Shown: one piece after another, positions 28,636 to 37,154 of the stretch
How the letters are laid out: every line of letters begins with the position of its first letter
Position numbering within the stretch: position 1 is the stretch's first letter
From: Cyclobacteriaceae bacterium
GTDB lineage: Bacteria > Bacteroidota > Bacteroidia > Cytophagales > Cyclobacteriaceae
Length of the DNA: 60,376 nt
Assembly: GCA_003565295.1 (NCBI GenBank)
Contig: PXCO01000193.1
Coordinates: 1 to 60,376, forward strand
Direction: 5' to 3'
Position numbers and translations under genes: made by a program
The notes under the pieces: generated by a model
Databases searched by the model: none
Told to the model about the DNA's origin: nothing
Seen by the model: only the letters and a program-made list of their open reading frames with translations

Positions 28636-29868
28636 ATGGAGCCAACGACCATTCAATATTTATTGATAGGGATTTTAACGTTTAATTTTGTTTTCACCAA
28701 GCTGCTCAGCGGGCTGAACGTGACCCGAAAGCTGCCGGCGGTACCTTCCACCTTGGAGGGCTATGTGGATGAGGCCAAACTTAAAAAATCAAGGGATTAC
28801 CAACTTGCCAATTTCAGGTTTGGCCTGTTGACGGGGACTTTTAGTTACCTGCTTACCCTGGCCTTTCTGGTTTCGGGCTTCTTTGGATGGCTGGATGCTG
28901 AGCTCAGGGAGTTTATCCAGGATCCCATAGGCCTGTCCCTTTTTTATTTTGCGGTGCTCTATATAGGCTCTGATATCCTGGGCCTTCCCTTCGATTACTA
29001 CCACACTTTTGTGATTGAGGAAAAATTTGGCTTTAACAGCAGTTCTAGATCTACCTTTTTCATGGACAAATTGAAGGGCTATCTGCTTTCCATTGTCATA
29101 GGTGGGAGCTTGCTCTTTGTCTTGCTGTGGTTGGTACATGTCATGGGTCGGGATTTTTGGTGGCAGTTCTGGTTGGTGGCGGCACTGTTTATGATTTTGG
29201 CCAACAATTTTTTTTCGAGCCTGATATTGCCGCTTTTCAATAAGCTCACCCCCATGGAGGATGGGGAGCTGAAGGAAAAAATCATGGCATATGCCAAATC
29301 TGTGGCTTTCCCCCTTGATAATGTCTTTGTGATTGATGGAAGCAAGCGCTCCAAAAAGGCCAATGCCTTCTTTAGCGGTTTTGGAAAGCGAAAAAAGGTG
29401 GTGCTTTATGATACCCTGATAGCTCAGCATTCCCGGGAAGAGCTTGTGGCGGTGCTTGCCCATGAGGTAGGTCACTATAAGAAGAAGCATATCGTTTGGG
29501 GCATGTTATTGGGGCTTGTTCAGACAGGGCTTATCCTTTATGTGCTTTCCTTGCTGATTTTTAGTGAACCGCTAAGCCTGGCCTTGGGCGGGCAAACCAT
29601 GGCCATACATCTTAACCTGGTGGGCTTCACCATGCTGTTTTCCCCTTTATCCACTTTGATAGGCATAGGCATGAATATGGTGAGCCGGAAGAATGAATTC
29701 GAAGCCGATGATTATGCCAAGCAGACCTACCGTGCAGAGCCCCTGGCAGAGGACCTCAAAAATCTGTCGGTCAACAACCTGACCCAGCTGGATCCACATC
29801 CCTGGTACGTATTTGTCAACTACTCCCATCCCCCGCTCCTTCAACGCCTGGCCAACCTGGAGAAGTAA
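28636..29868 (+). CDS. M48-family metalloprotease (Ste24/CAAX prenyl protease-like)
   Basis: A 410-residue integral membrane zinc protease. The zinc motif is HEVGH (His276, Glu277, His280), and the third ligand is the Glu of NEFEADDYA near residue 355. Seven or so hydrophobic helices surround the catalytic domain, and FDYYHTFVIEEKFGFN near residue 120-135 and SKRSKKANAFFSGFGKRKKVVLYDTL near 238 are hallmarks of the Ste24 branch. It presumably degrades or clips membrane proteins. The start lies 15 nt after the porP/sprF stop, so cotranscription is likely. Confidence 0.93.
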   Translation: MEPTTIQYLLIGILTFNFVFTKLLSGLNVTRKLPAVPSTLEGYVDEAKLKKSRDYQLANFRFGLLTGTFSYLLTLAFLVSGFFGWLDAELREFIQDPIGLSLFYFAVLYIGSDILGLPFDYYHTFVIEEKFGFNSSSRSTFFMDKLKGYLLSIVIGGSLLFVLLWLVHVMGRDFWWQFWLVAALFMILANNFFSSLILPLFNKLTPMEDGELKEKIMAYAKSVAFPLDNVFVIDGSKRSKKANAFFSGFGKRKKVVLYDTLIAQHSREELVAVLAHEVGHYKKKHIVWGMLLGLVQTGLILYVLSLLIFSEPLSLALGGQTMAIHLNLVGFTMLFSPLSTLIGIGMNMVSRKNEFEADDYAKQTYRAEPLAEDLKNLSVNNLTQLDPHPWYVFVNYSHPPLLQRLANLEK

Positions 29869-29897
29869 ACTGCTTGCGTTGATGACAAAAAAAAATT

Positions 29898-29973
29898 GAA
29901 CCATATAAGGCATGTAATGTCATATGAGGGGTTTAGTTATCACTTCTATGTTCTCATATGTCTCATATGGTTC
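29898..29973. other. Two-stem inverted repeat bounded by A-runs
   Basis: Outer arms GAACCATAT (29898-29906) and ATATGGTTC (29965-29973), inner arms CATATGAG (29921-29928) and CTCATATG (29953-29960). Runs of nine or more A flank both sides. On the minus strand the structure resembles a terminator, yet no minus-strand gene reads toward it. Confidence 0.5.
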
Positions 29974-30039
29974 CAAAAAAAAAACTTGCTTTCTACGTGG
30001 GAATAATGATATATTCACCCTATAAACCATCATTGAGAA

Positions 30040-30822
30040 ATGGACATTCAAACACTTGCACAATTGGGGGTAAAAGAAGACACCCTCACCAGGGAGGAAA
30101 AATCCTTTTTGGATGAAAACGGTTACCTCAACCTTGGAAAGCTGCTCAGCGATAAACAGTTGGAACTTATCCGGAGCACCTTACAAAGCTTGTTGGAGCT
30201 GGAGGGGGAAAAAGCGGGAAAGGAACTGATGGACTCCCCCTTTATCAGGCACCCTAAGGAAGCAGGCGCAGACCGGCTGGGGGACTTGGTAAACAAGGGT
30301 GAGGTATTCGATCTCTTCTATACCCATCCCAGGGTGTTGGCGGCCATTGCCCATGTGATAGGCCCCGAGATCAAGCTCAGCTCCCTTAACTATAGGGCGG
30401 CCAAGCCCGGTGCAGGCCTGCAAAAGCTACACGCTGATTACCCAGACCCTGTACCCTCCGCTGATTATCGTGTTTGCAATTCCATCTGGCTTTTGGACGA
30501 TTTCTCCGCAGCCAACGGGGCCACCAGGATTGTCCCAGGCACCCATAAGAGCCAGTCCCTGCCCGATCAGGTCATGGAAGACCCCATGGCCACCCATCCT
30601 GATGAGGAGATCATCCATGCCCCTGCCGGCTCAGTGGTGATCTTTAATTCCCATACCTGGCATGGTGGCACCACCAATCAGACCGACAAGCCCAGGAGAG
30701 CCATACACAGCTATTTCTGCCGCCGGGACCAGCCTCAGCAGATCCACCAAAAGACTTACATCAAGCCCGAAACGCTGAATAGAATACCCAAAGAAGCCGC
30801 ATTGCTGTTGGATGTGGTTTAA
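30040..30822 (+). CDS. Phytanoyl-CoA dioxygenase family protein
   Basis: A 260-residue cytoplasmic Fe(II)/2-oxoglutarate-dependent dioxygenase of the PhyH family. The iron ligands are visible: His131-x-Asp133 in KLHADYPDP and the distal His208 in HTWHGGTTNQT, with the 2-oxoglutarate-binding Arg just after in KPRRAIHSYF. The block GATRIVPGTHKSQ (near residue 160) is also typical. The hydroxylation substrate is unknown; bacterial members act on many small molecules. It is monocistronic, with a repeat-rich 1.5-kb region behind it. Confidence 0.87.
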   Translation: MDIQTLAQLGVKEDTLTREEKSFLDENGYLNLGKLLSDKQLELIRSTLQSLLELEGEKAGKELMDSPFIRHPKEAGADRLGDLVNKGEVFDLFYTHPRVLAAIAHVIGPEIKLSSLNYRAAKPGAGLQKLHADYPDPVPSADYRVCNSIWLLDDFSAANGATRIVPGTHKSQSLPDQVMEDPMATHPDEEIIHAPAGSVVIFNSHTWHGGTTNQTDKPRRAIHSYFCRRDQPQQIHQKTYIKPETLNRIPKEAALLLDVV

Positions 30823-30904
30823 ATTTTAAATCACCCTTCAGGTTTTAGGGGTCAGGAGAGTTTTACTTAGGGTTCAAACAGCACCGTGTGCAGGTACCAG
30901 GACC

Positions 30905-31161
30905 GTAATTCCCCTGGCCATATTGTTGTGCAGGGGGGGGTCCACCTCGGTGCTTGTGGAGGTGAGATAGATGCCCTTTTCCCCGGGACGCAATCAACCT
31001 TTCGAAGCCCAATATTTTTCGCCCACACATTGGCCCGAAACAAGGTTAGGCCTATCAAAATATATTCCTCTCAGCGAAGGAGTGCCGTGGAGTTGAACCA
31101 CTGCGTGGTTCCGGGCTTTTGGGGTGGTGTCCCTATTCCCCGGGTTTCGCCCGGGGTTATT
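30905..31161. repeat. Family C repeat, copy 1
   Basis: Begins with a CCCCTG-GCCATATTGTTGTG-CAGGGG hairpin, then a diverged spacer. The core 30990-31161 matches copy 2 closely: CAACCTTTCGAA, AAGGTTAGGCCTATCAAAA, a GAACCAC-TGC-GTGGTTC hairpin and a CCCCGGG-TTTCG-CCCGGGG hairpin followed by TTATT. Confidence 0.75.
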
Positions 31162-31527
31162 GAAAGGTTTGACCACTGTCGTGGTCGTTTGATGTTGGAG
31201 CAAGGATGTTCTTCAGTTCAATGGAGTATCTTATAGCCACAGATGCACAGATGGGATTTAAACACAATACCCCAAGCACCTTTTCCCAAAACGCAAACAA
31301 CACCCTTCCCCTTGGGTTGCAAATCCCGTATTACGAAGTGGTTACGGGAGTAGAGGATTGGGGTGAGTGCCACATCACGGAGAATCTTCGACCAAATGAA
31401 CACCAATACAATAACTTTCAGCTTTCTCAATGACCCAATCTGTCTTAACCAGTAAAAAAGCGGCCTAACCAAAGATGGGTTTTAGCGGAAATGTGTTGGC
31501 AGGATGGGCAGTGGCTGCGGCCAATAT

Positions 31528-31861
31528 GGGGGATTACCAATCCTAGACAGCGGCACAACGGCTTCTTAAAACACCCCCCTTCCGTGGCAAAAACAACTAT
31601 TCGATCTCTCCCCCTCCTGTTTTAGGAGGGGGAAAAAGGGGGTGGTGGTAACAATGTGGGCTGCAATGATCAACCTTTCGAAACCTACCATTTTTCCCCC
31701 ACCTCTCAGTCCGAAACAAGGTTAGGCCCATCAAAATATATTCCTCTCAGCGAAGGAGTGCCGTGGAGTTGAACCACTGCGTGGTTCCGGGGTTTGGGGG
31801 GTGGTGTCCCAATTCCCCGGGTTTCGCCCGGGGTTATTATTGTTGGACCCCTTCAGGGTCT
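31528..31861. repeat. Family C repeat, copy 2 (longest)
   Basis: Order of parts: GGGGATTACCAATCC, GGCTTCTTAAAA, CCCCCTCCT-GTTTT-AGGAGGGGG hairpin (31610-31632), CAACCTTTCGAA block, GAACCAC/GTGGTTC hairpin, CCCCGGG/CCCGGGG hairpin, and GGACCCCTTCAGGGTC at the end. The first 225 bp match copy 4 downstream of the polysaccharide genes in the same orientation. Confidence 0.75.
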
Positions 31862-32344
31862 TGGGTCAATCCTTAACGGATGATCCTATTGATTTTGAAG
31901 GTTAAAGGTTCGTAAACCTTTCAAGCGCTTGCTTTTAGATTTTGTCCAGGGGGCTTACAAATCCCCTTTATCTGGGTTCCTGATTACAAATGCCTAACAG
32001 CATCACCCGAAAAAAACCCAAAAATTTTAATTCATAAAAAATGCTATTCACACTTATAAAAAACCATATTATTAAAATTTTTCCCCTTTTCCTTTCCAAA
32101 ATCAACTACATCCACTTATTTTAAATTTTGTTTTCCCAAGCTTAGCCTCTGACCTGGGACTGAGGAGGCGGAGCTGTACCCAGCCCGGGCTTAGGATGTA
32201 ACTTATTCAATAAACGCCAACTGCACCTTGTCGCCATGTCCATGGCGCAGCCGAATTGCCTTGCCTCGCTCTACTGATTTTTTATTTGTTTGGAAAACCC
32301 CTACTTTTGGCCTTCGGAATCCATCCATAACTAACTTTACGCTT

Positions 32345-32533
32345 TTGATTAAGTATGTGCTGTGGCTGATGCTTTTTGGCCTTTATCTGGTACAGGCAAT
32401 GTCCTGTATCTCCAACAATCGTATCCTTTCTATGCAGGCCAAGCAAAAAAAACATATTCCCAACAAAAAACCATACAGCACATCCTTACAACAATTATTG
32501 GTGATTAACAGCAGCACAGGTGTCAAAAATTAA
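32345..32533 (+). CDS. Possible small lipoprotein overlapping the flippase start
   Basis: From TTG at 32345 a 62-residue frame has a signal-like start (MIKYVLWLMLFGLYLVQAMSC) with a candidate lipidated Cys21, then SNNRILSMQAKQKK. It overlaps the flippase GTG start by 14 nt. The CISNNRILSMQ stretch is reminiscent of the N-terminus of Bacteroidota Wza-type polysaccharide export lipoproteins, but the rest of such a protein is missing. It may be a relic, a leader or a chance frame. Confidence 0.3.
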   Translation: MIKYVLWLMLFGLYLVQAMSCISNNRILSMQAKQKKHIPNKKPYSTSLQQLLVINSSTGVKN

Positions 32534-33968
32534 GCAACAGGCTATTTCGGGCATTCTTTGGAATGGCCTTCAGCTTATCGTCAACCAAGGATCCTCCTTT
32601 ATCATCAAGCTGGTCCTTGCCCGGGTGCTTTTCCCGGAGGAGTTTGGCGTAGTGGGCATGGCAGTGGTGTTCACCGGACTGGTGCAGGTGTTCAACGACC
32701 TGGGGATCGGTGCGGCACTTATCCAGCGAAAAGATGAGGACCTTAGACCGGCCCATTTTCATACTGCCTTCTGGGTCGGCGTGGGGTGGGCAATTTTGAT
32801 GTACCTGTTGGTGAGTTTTGCGGTGGCGCCATTTGCCGCTGTCTTCTATGGTGAGCCCATCCTTAAAAGCCTTATCCCTGTACTGGGGCTGGGGATTTTG
32901 TCCGGCCCCGTCAACCTGGTGCACAAGGCCCAGCTTACCAAAAAAATGAATTTTAAGAAGATCGCCATTATCGACAATACCTCCAACATCTCCGCTGGGA
33001 TCCTGTCACTGATCCTGGCCTTTGCTGGGGCTGGGGTATGGTCTTTGGTCTTTAACTCCGTAGCCTCTATAGTGATCGCCATGCCCCTGTATTTTCTGGC
33101 CACCGGATGGCGTCCGCAGTGGCTCTTCGATAGGTCGGCTTTCAAAGATGTATTTGGCTTTGGCATCTATACCACGGGCACCAATATCACCAATTACCTG
33201 ATGGGCAATGTGGACTACCTGTTGATCGGTAAGCTGCTGAGCGCACATGCGCTTGGGGCCTATACCTTCGCCTTTATTTTGACGGACACCTTTAGGAGCA
33301 GGCTGATGGCCGTGATGAACACGGTCCTGTATCCCCTTTACAGCAAGATGCAGGATAACCCCGCATCTCTGAAAAAGTATTACCTGAAGACGGTGGAGTA
33401 CAACAGCATAGTCATTTTCCCCATCATGTTGTTTTTTATTGCCTTTGCGGATTCCATTATTCTACCCGCCTTTGGCGAGAAATGGGTGGAGGCCCTCACC
33501 CCATTGAAGATCCTTTCCCTATCGGTAATGGTACATATGATGGTGAACAGCAATACCGCACTGATCCGTGGCATGGGAAGACCGGGCTTGGAGATGAAGT
33601 TGCAATTGGTGAAAGCGGTTATTTTCCTGCCCCTTCTGTATGTGGGGATCAGCCTTTATGGGATCGTGGGTGCAGCAGCGGCCATACTACTGAACAAGGT
33701 GATCGCCGTGGTGATCGCCCTGTATACCTTTAACAGGTTATTGTCCTTAAAAGTAAGTATCATGGAATTTTTCAATGCGGTGAAATACCCCTGGCTGGCC
33801 TCCATTTTGGCTTTTTCCGGGGCAAATATATTGGTAATTTACGCCTCCGTGCATCATGCGTTTGCGGCAGTTGCTTTGTTTGGCATCTATGGGCTAACCA
33901 TCTATAAGTTTTTGGGGGTGGAGTTGAAGGAGCAATTGACGCAGGTAAGGCAATTAAAAAAGATATAG
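32520..33968 (+). CDS. Lipopolysaccharide/O-antigen flippase (MOP superfamily, WzxC-like)
   Basis: A 482-residue inner-membrane protein with about 14 hydrophobic segments. GTG at 32520 is the start because it gives the family N-terminus SKIKQQAISGILWN and no ATG is near. The blocks FIIKLVLARVLFPEEFGVVGMA (residues about 26-47) and NDLGIGAALIQRKDED are signatures of WzxC-type flippases, which move lipid-linked sugar repeat units across the membrane. It heads a three-gene polysaccharide set, with the nitroreductase-like gene 14 nt downstream. Confidence 0.9.
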   Translation: MSKIKQQAISGILWNGLQLIVNQGSSFIIKLVLARVLFPEEFGVVGMAVVFTGLVQVFNDLGIGAALIQRKDEDLRPAHFHTAFWVGVGWAILMYLLVSFAVAPFAAVFYGEPILKSLIPVLGLGILSGPVNLVHKAQLTKKMNFKKIAIIDNTSNISAGILSLILAFAGAGVWSLVFNSVASIVIAMPLYFLATGWRPQWLFDRSAFKDVFGFGIYTTGTNITNYLMGNVDYLLIGKLLSAHALGAYTFAFILTDTFRSRLMAVMNTVLYPLYSKMQDNPASLKKYYLKTVEYNSIVIFPIMLFFIAFADSIILPAFGEKWVEALTPLKILSLSVMVHMMVNSNTALIRGMGRPGLEMKLQLVKAVIFLPLLYVGISLYGIVGAAAAILLNKVIAVVIALYTFNRLLSLKVSIMEFFNAVKYPWLASILAFSGANILVIYASVHHAFAAVALFGIYGLTIYKFLGVELKEQLTQVRQLKKI

Positions 33969-33982
33969 AGGATTGTAAGGCT

Positions 33983-35044
33983 ATGGCAAACACATTAAGA
34001 AATAAATTGGGAAGGTTCAAAAAGCACTTTCTGGAGGTAAAACTCCCACAATATTGCTACAAATCCGGGTTTTTATCCTCCTTGTACTATGCTTTTTTCA
34101 ACCGCTCCTTTAACCGGGAAAACAAGGCCGTATTGGCCGGAAAAGTGAAACACATCAAGGAGGCGGTAAACCTTAAATCGAATTATTTCCTCTTGGTAAG
34201 GAATACTCACAGGATCGAGAAGGGGTTGCTGATGAGGCCCCGCAAGGAGGTATTTGCCACGGCCTTTATTGCCGAAACCGTGGATTCTTATATAGGGGTG
34301 ATGGGAAAGAAGGACGACACGGATAATTTGCAGAAAAAGTGGTTTACGGATGTGCTTACCGAATATTTCAATGTATGCCAGCCCCACCCAGTGGTGGATC
34401 GGCAGAAGGAAAGGTTCCTAAATGTACACGCCCGGCAATCCCCCGTAAACGGGCAATTGGAGGGGGGCGCCATCCCCTACCTGCGGAACGTCTCCGACTT
34501 CTCCTCCATTTCCTACGAGGAGTTTTACAAGCTGAACAGGCAGCGCCGTTCGGTAAGGTGGTTTTTGGACAAGCCAGTGGACAGGGCCCTGATAGACAAG
34601 GCCATATTGGCGGCCATACAGGCCCCCAGCGCCTGTAACCGACAGCCCTTCGAATACCATATTGTGGATGACAAGGAATTGTTACAAACCGTGGTGGAGC
34701 TGCCCATGGGGACCAAGGGGTATGCCCATTCCATACAGGCCATGATCGTTGCAGTGGGTAACCTGGATGCTTATTTTGACGAAAGAGACCGGCACTTGAT
34801 CTACATAGACGCTTCCCTTGCCAATATGTCGTTGATGCTGGCGCTGGAAACCCTAGGGTTGGCCAGTTGCCCGATTAACTGGCCCGATATAGAGGAGAGG
34901 GAAGTGAAAATGGCGAAATTCTTAAAACTACAACCTTACCAAAGACCCATCATGTGCATAGGCATAGGGTATCCCGATCCACAGGGAATGGTTGCCTATT
35001 CCGAAAAACGGCCCCTGGATGTGGTAAGAAAATATTTAGGATAA
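33983..35044 (+). CDS. Nitroreductase-like flavoprotein of a polysaccharide locus
   Basis: A 353-residue protein. The C-terminal half, from about residue 183, is a nitroreductase-family FMN domain: RQRRSVRWFLDKPVDR, AAIQAPSACNRQPFEYHIV (FMN-binding) and SLMLALETLGLASCPINW. The first ~170 residues are an extension not found in classic nitroreductases, with a basic start and RNTHRIEKGLLMRP. Proteins of this build occur beside pyruvyl transferases in bacterial polysaccharide loci, but the reaction is unknown. The pyruvyl transferase gene follows after 23 nt. Confidence 0.82.
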   Translation: MANTLRNKLGRFKKHFLEVKLPQYCYKSGFLSSLYYAFFNRSFNRENKAVLAGKVKHIKEAVNLKSNYFLLVRNTHRIEKGLLMRPRKEVFATAFIAETVDSYIGVMGKKDDTDNLQKKWFTDVLTEYFNVCQPHPVVDRQKERFLNVHARQSPVNGQLEGGAIPYLRNVSDFSSISYEEFYKLNRQRRSVRWFLDKPVDRALIDKAILAAIQAPSACNRQPFEYHIVDDKELLQTVVELPMGTKGYAHSIQAMIVAVGNLDAYFDERDRHLIYIDASLANMSLMLALETLGLASCPINWPDIEEREVKMAKFLKLQPYQRPIMCIGIGYPDPQGMVAYSEKRPLDVVRKYLG

Positions 35045-35067
35045 ATTCTCAATAATATCAAAAACAA

Positions 35068-36195
35068 ATGATGATAGAAATCAAAGGTGTGGGGATTAAG
35101 AACAAGGGGGCCCATCTACTGTTGCTGGCCATCTTGCAGGAGTTCTCCAAGCGGGGGGTAAAGGCGGATTTTTGTGCGGCCCCGGGTTTTGGAATGGATG
35201 TGTTTGCCGCCACCGGGCATGGCATGTACCTCAAGGCCAATTTTAAATCCAAAAGGCTGCCCTGGGACAAGATCCTTCGACTGGTAGGGAAAAAGGAACG
35301 TAGGGATTACGGCCTGGTCATGGATGATGAGATAGACCTGGTATTGGATGCCTCAGGCTTTGCATATGGGGACTTCTGGGGACATAAAAAGCCTCTGGAC
35401 AGGTTGGCAAACGTGATCAAGGGCAGGGTAAGACCAGAGGTAAAGACCATCCTGCTGCCCCAGGCCCTGGGGCCATTTACCGACAGCAAGGTAAAGCATG
35501 CCTTTCAAAAGGTGGTGGACAAGGTGGACCTAATTTTTGCCAGGGACGAGCAGTCATTGGCACATTTGACAGAAAATTTCAAGGGTAAAGCCCAGTTTCT
35601 ACTGGGGCCGGATTTCACCAACCTGCTGGAAGTGGAGGGGGAGGAGGAGTATCCCGAAGGGAATATCGGCATTATCCCCAATTATAAAATGAGTGGGGAG
35701 GGTTACGAAAACTATGTGGGCTTCCTGAAGGATGCCATCTCCCATTTGATCCAGAAGTTAAACATGCGCCCCTATTTTCTGATCCATGAGGGGGAAAAGG
35801 ACCAGGCCATTGCCGAGAAGTTGAACCAGGACCTGCAGACCGAGCTACCCATTATTGTGGAAGAGGATCCTCTGGCTATTAAAAGGCGCATTAAAGCCTG
35901 CGAAATGGTGATCGTTTCCCGTTTTCATGGCTTGGTCAGTGCGCTATGTCAGGGGGTTCCGGTGGTTTCCACCTCCTGGAGTCATAAGTACCGCATGCTG
36001 TTAAAGGATTATCAGCAGGAAGAGGCCCTGCTCGATATCAATAACTATCAGCAAGGGGCACTGGAAGCACTGATGGAATCCAAGCTGGCCATTCCCAAAA
36101 AGGAATATTACCAACAACAGCAAGCGCTGATAGCGGCCCAAAAAGAGCGGGCAACCAAAATGTGGGATAAAGTGTTTGAGCTTATCGGAGGGTAA
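35068..36195 (+). CDS. Polysaccharide pyruvyl transferase family protein
   Basis: A 375-residue cytoplasmic protein of the PS_pyruv_trans family, which transfers pyruvate from phosphoenolpyruvate to sugars as a ketal, or acts in related surface-glycan steps. Visible blocks are the N-terminal GVGIKNKGAHLLLLAIL, LPQALGPFTDSKVKHAF and FARDEQSL, the middle LGPDFTNLL, and the C-terminal VSRFHGLVSALCQGVPVVSTSWSHKY, the strongest signature of the family. It is the last gene of the flippase/nitroreductase-like set. A repeat tract begins about 35 nt after its stop. Confidence 0.88.
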   Translation: MMIEIKGVGIKNKGAHLLLLAILQEFSKRGVKADFCAAPGFGMDVFAATGHGMYLKANFKSKRLPWDKILRLVGKKERRDYGLVMDDEIDLVLDASGFAYGDFWGHKKPLDRLANVIKGRVRPEVKTILLPQALGPFTDSKVKHAFQKVVDKVDLIFARDEQSLAHLTENFKGKAQFLLGPDFTNLLEVEGEEEYPEGNIGIIPNYKMSGEGYENYVGFLKDAISHLIQKLNMRPYFLIHEGEKDQAIAEKLNQDLQTELPIIVEEDPLAIKRRIKACEMVIVSRFHGLVSALCQGVPVVSTSWSHKYRMLLKDYQQEEALLDINNYQQGALEALMESKLAIPKKEYYQQQQALIAAQKERATKMWDKVFELIGG

Positions 36196-36229
36196 ATTAA
36201 TGCGGTGAGAAAATACTCCATATAAAATC

Positions 36230-36350
36230 ATGCTCCCCCGGCCATATTGTGCAGGGAGTTCAACCAATTCTTGGTTGCGGAGTCATGGTGGATTGCAATA
36301 ACCCTGGGCGAAACCCGGGGTTATTGTTTTTACCCCCCCCTTCAGGGTCA
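36230..36350. repeat. Family C repeat, copy 3 (partial)
   Basis: Shares GGCCATATTGTGCAGGGA with the start of copy 1, has a GTTCAACCAATTCTTGGTTG segment in place of the GAACCAC hairpin, and the CCCTGGG-CGAAA-CCCGGGG hairpin near 36302-36320, ending with CCTTCAGGGTCA. Confidence 0.65.
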
Positions 36351-36629
36351 TTTACCGGAACCAAGAACACATTTTTTGATTGATTGGGGTCGCTTTCGCA
36401 CACAACAACCATAAAAGGCCATGACCCTTATGGTCATAATACTAGAATAAGAGTCTACACCATCGCCAACAGCTTCAAAGAAACCCGCATGGGTTTCCAC
36501 TCCATTAGCCCCGTGCGTCAGCTCGGGGATTAAAGGACCCAACGCCGATTCCCCAACCCGGATGGAGTTGAACTCCGGGAACAAGCATTCGCACGAAGGA
36601 TTCATTCAGGAAAAGGGGCAATTTCGTTC

Positions 36630-36856
36630 GGGGGGATCACCAATCCCGGACGGCGACACGGCGGCTTCTTAAAATACCCCCTCTTCCGGGGCAAAAGCAA
36701 CGATTCGATCTTTCCCCCTCCTGTTTTAGGAGGGGGAAAAAGGAGGTGGTGGAAACAAGGTGGGGTGCAATGATCAACCTTTCGAAGCCTGCCATTTTTC
36801 GCCCACACATCAGCCCGAATCAAGGTTAGGCCTATCAAAATATATTCCTCTCAGCG
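36630..36856. repeat. Family C repeat, copy 4
   Basis: Matches copy 2 (31528-31752) along about 225 bp in direct orientation: GGCTTCTTAAAA, the CCCCCTCCT-GTTTT-AGGAGGGGG hairpin (36715-36737), TGATCAACCTTTCGAA and CAAAATATATTCCTCTCAGC. At its right end it switches directly into family A sequence instead of the GAACCAC hairpin seen in copies 1 and 2. Confidence 0.75.
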
Positions 36857-37130
36857 AGCGTCACACACTGGGATGCCCCGATACGGGGAGAAGCGAGATT
36901 CCCCCGAAGCGAGTCCCCCGAAACAAGTTCCCCGAATCGAGTTCGGGGCAGGCAGGGGCAGGCAGGGGCAGGCTATCCCGACCTTCGGTGCGGGACAAGT
37001 TATGGCCTTTAATAAAAAATTATAATCATATGAAATCGAGCACGACGCAAGCGACACACAGTGGGACGATTATAATCCGTGCGAGATTCCATCTGCCCAC
37101 TAAAAAAAAATTATAAACAGATGAAATCAG
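36856..37130 (+). repeat. Family A repeat copy with triple GGGGCAGGC minirepeat
   Basis: Contains CCCCCGAAGCGAG and CCCCGAATCGAGTTCGGGG, three GGGGCAGGC units (36946-36972), CCCGACCTTCGGTGCGGGACA, then a unit from TGAAATCGAGC at 37031 to TTATAAACAG at 37111-37120 and ATGAAATCAG. It ends 25 nt upstream of the Uma2 start codon. Confidence 0.8.
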
Positions 37131-37154
37131 CCTATTTATCTTTAACTTAATGAT

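Larger units (their letters stand above)
30823..32344. other. 1.5-kb gene-free tract of repeats and degenerate sequence
   Basis: This stretch contains two family C repeats (30905-31161 and 31528-31861), a GCCACAGATGCACAGAT element near 31238 related to sequence near 5080, a very AT-rich part (31990-32130) and a GC-rich segment near 32140-32270. Short open frames exist but none has a recognisable domain or plausible codon use. I see no RNA gene. Confidence 0.6.
36196..37154. other. 960-bp gene-free tract of repeats
   Basis: Contains family C copies at 36230-36350 and 36630-36856, then family A at 36856-37130. Between them (36351-36629) lie short hairpins such as ATGACC/GGTCAT near 36420-36436 but no recognisable gene. 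The short frame at 37030-37116 lies inside the family A unit. Confidence 0.6.

Noticed and set aside
31139-31158. CCCCGGG/CCCGGGG hairpin as a rho-independent terminator of the dioxygenase gene
   Set aside because: It is more than 300 bp after the stop, lacks a T-run and recurs as part of a dispersed repeat.
30886-31472. Short open frames on both strands in the repeat tract
   Set aside because: They cross family C hairpins, have no recognisable domain and no sensible start context.
36946-36972. CRISPR-like short repeats (GGGGCAGGC units)
   Set aside because: Units are contiguous, only two or three in number, and part of a dispersed repeat.
36760-37116. 118-codon plus-strand frame spanning two repeat families
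   Set aside because: It runs through family C and family A sequence whose other copies carry stops and indels, so it is not a conserved gene.
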